NCBI RefSeq assembly: GCF_002155685.1
Contig: NZ_MUYK01000003.1
Span: 124,001-188,000 of the forward strand
Length of the DNA: 64,000 nt
Source of the DNA: Erythrobacter colymbi
Lineage (GTDB): Bacteria > Pseudomonadota > Alphaproteobacteria > Sphingomonadales > Sphingomonadaceae
Direction: 5' to 3'
Both the position numbers and the translations under genes were made by a program. Positions 62,476 through 64,000 of the stretch are shown piece after piece (within the stretch, counting starts at the first letter, position 1; every line of letters starts with the position of its first letter). The notes under the pieces were generated by a model. The model saw only the letters and a list, made by a program, of their open reading frames with translations, did no database searches and had not been told where the DNA came from.

Positions 62476-64000
62476 ATGCCCGCCAAGATCATCGAACCCA
62501 ACACCACCCCCTTCAACACGGTCGCCATCGATCCGGTCACGCTCGACATCATCGAGAACGCGCTGCGCAACGCGCGCATCGAGATGGACGCGACGCTGGT
62601 GCGCACCGCCATGTCCCCCGGCATCCGTGAACAGGGCGACGCCTTCCCGCTGATCTCCGACCCCGCCGGCAAGATGATCGTCGGCCAGTTCGGCAGCTTC
62701 ATCGACGGGTTCCTCAAGCAATATGACGGCACGATCGAGGACGGGGACATGATATTCCTCTCCGATCCCTATTCCTGCGGCGGTGCTGTCAGCCACTCGA
62801 ACGACTGGCTGGTGCTGCTCCCCGTGTTCAAGGACGGGCGGCTGCTCGCCTACACCGCGATGTTCGGCCACCAGTCCGACATCGGCGGGAGCGTCCCCGG
62901 CTCGATGCCCATCGGCGCATCCTCGATCTTCGAAGAGGGCGTACGCATCCCGCCCGTCAAGATCTGGAAGAAGGGCGAATACAACGAAGACCTGATGAAG
63001 CTGGTCATGCACCAGACCCGCAAGCCCGACTGGTGCCAGGCCGACCTCAACGCCCTGATCGCCTCATGCCGCGTCGCCGCGCGCCGCGTGATCGAGATGG
63101 CCGACCGCTTCGGCGACGATGTCTATGTCTCGGCCACGCAGGAGCTGCTCGCCCGCAACCACCGCGCGATGAAGGCGCTGCTGGCGATGGCGGTGGCGGA
63201 AGAACCAGTCAGCTTCGAGGACTACATCTGCGACGACGGCAAGGGCTACGGCCCCTACAAGATCCGCTGCACGATGTGGCGCGAAGGGGACAAGGTGATC
63301 CTCGATTTCGAGGGCACCGATCCGCAGTCGGCGGCCTCGATCAACTTCTTCCTCAACGAGAACATGTTCAAGATGTTCTTCGGCATCTACATGATCATGG
63401 TCTTCGACCCGCAGATCCTGTTCAACGACGGGTTCTACGATCTGATCGAGGTGCGCATCCCGGAAGGCTCGCTGCTGAAGCCGCACTTCCCCGCCGCGCT
63501 CTCGGGCCGCACCCATGCGCTGGGGCGTATCTTCGACATTCTGGGCGGCCTCCTCGGGCAGAAGACGCCGGAGTTCCTCAACGCCGCCGGGTTCTCCTCC
63601 AGCCCCCACCTGTTCTATTCGGGCTGGGACAGCCGCGAGGACGGGACGCGCGACTGGTTCCAGCTGTTCCAGATCGGCTTCGGCGGCATTCCGGGCCGTC
63701 CGCTCGGCGACGGGCCGGACGGGCACTCGCTGTGGCCGGGCTTCACCAATGTCCCCAACGAGTTTCTTGAACGCTACTTCCCGCTGCGCATCGAGCGCTA
63801 TTCGACCGCGCCCGACAGCGGCGGGGCGGGGCTGCATCGCGGCGGCAACGGCATCCACATGACCTACCGCTTCCTCGCCGACGGCGAGATCGCGATCCAT
63901 GACGACCGCTGGTTCGTCCCGCCGTGGGGCGTCAACGGCGGCCATCCGGGAGCGCGGGCGCGGAAGGTTCTGGAACGCGCCGACGGCACCACCGCGATCG
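62476..64000 (+). CDS. Hydantoinase/oxoprolinase subunit B (HyuB), cut at window end
   Basis: 508 codons visible from ATG 62476, four bases after hyuA; the end is outside. HyuB marks: PVTLDIIENALRNARIEMDATL, REQGDAFPLISDPAGKM, FLSDPYSCGGAVSHSNDWL, CRVAARRVIEMADRFG and LHRGGNGIHMTYRF. Partner of HyuA; together they use ATP to activate an amide or ketone. Family length suggests only the C-terminal part is missing. Confidence 0.92.
   Translation, partial: MPAKIIEPNTTPFNTVAIDPVTLDIIENALRNARIEMDATLVRTAMSPGIREQGDAFPLISDPAGKMIVGQFGSFIDGFLKQYDGTIEDGDMIFLSDPYSCGGAVSHSNDWLVLLPVFKDGRLLAYTAMFGHQSDIGGSVPGSMPIGASSIFEEGVRIPPVKIWKKGEYNEDLMKLVMHQTRKPDWCQADLNALIASCRVAARRVIEMADRFGDDVYVSATQELLARNHRAMKALLAMAVAEEPVSFEDYICDDGKGYGPYKIRCTMWREGDKVILDFEGTDPQSAASINFFLNENMFKMFFGIYMIMVFDPQILFNDGFYDLIEVRIPEGSLLKPHFPAALSGRTHALGRIFDILGGLLGQKTPEFLNAAGFSSSPHLFYSGWDSREDGTRDWFQLFQIGFGGIPGRPLGDGPDGHSLWPGFTNVPNEFLERYFPLRIERYSTAPDSGGAGLHRGGNGIHMTYRFLADGEIAIHDDRWFVPPWGVNGGHPGARARKVLERADGTTAI

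Overview
The window is a gene-dense, GC-rich stretch of an alphaproteobacterial chromosome. The gene content fits Sphingomonadales, probably Erythrobacteraceae: a TonB receptor beside catabolic genes, an Anbu protease cluster, a cyanide-insensitive bd oxidase, a mitofilin-like gene next to hemD, and short intergenic inverted repeats of several families. The taxonomic call is an inference from gene content, not from a marker gene. I saw no rRNA, tRNA, CRISPR array, prophage or insertion sequence. The longest stretch without a gene is about 266 bases (3641-3906) and carries a terminator-like hairpin.

Layout. 1-2.3 kb: the end of a DUF4253 gene, then putP, interrupted by an in-frame TAG where a Trp codon is expected. 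2.4-4.5 kb: a VOC protein, an extensin-like lipoprotein and a FixJ/LuxR-type regulator. 4.7-8.8 kb: the four-gene Anbu cluster (proteasome-like protease, transglutaminase, alpha-E protein, ATP-grasp ligase). 8.9-19 kb: a low-GC orphan gene, an alpha/beta hydrolase, a DUF3617 lipoprotein, uvrB, an S10 carboxypeptidase with a lipoprotein, a DsbD-type reductase and a divergent UbiH-family hydroxylase. 19-25.3 kb: mitofilin-like gene, hemD and hemC, divergent from tsaD, gpsA and a flippase. 25.4-30.4 kb: helix-hairpin-helix protein, response regulator, DUF559 protein, maiA, a fumarylacetoacetase-family gene and an aldehyde dehydrogenase; a parS-like 16-mer lies at 28868. 30.4-34.9 kb: a 51-residue ORF, an FMN alpha-hydroxyacid oxidase, and cydAB with a DUF2474 mini-subunit and a DCC protein. 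35-38.7 kb: a sulfur cluster (TauE/SafE, two YeeE-like proteins, a Blh-type persulfide dioxygenase) divergent from a peroxiredoxin and a BigR-like ArsR repressor.

40.6-53.0 kb is one long minus-strand operon: a NitT/TauT-type ABC importer, a NikR-like repressor, two DUF1989 proteins, a biotin-dependent urea/guanidine carboxylase, allophanate hydrolase and a cytosolic hybrid kinase with a LuxR-type regulator. It reads as guanidine (or urea) uptake and breakdown to ammonia and CO2. The NikR-like protein has lost three of the four nickel ligands. The inverted repeat TATTACn-N12-CGTAATA sits just upstream of both the operon's first gene and the repressor gene, so this looks like a repurposed NikR controlling a nickel-free nitrogen pathway.

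53.2-64 kb: a beta-propeller lipoprotein, then a catabolic locus organised around a GntR/FCD regulator. TonB receptor, two NTF2-like proteins and an Asp/Glu-racemase-like protein run leftward. An HMG-CoA-lyase-like enzyme, HyuA and a cut-off HyuB run rightward. The 12-mer ATTGTATACAAA occurs in both control regions. The racemase-like protein lacks both family cysteines. The substrate is unknown, and this is the best candidate for an undescribed pathway in the window.
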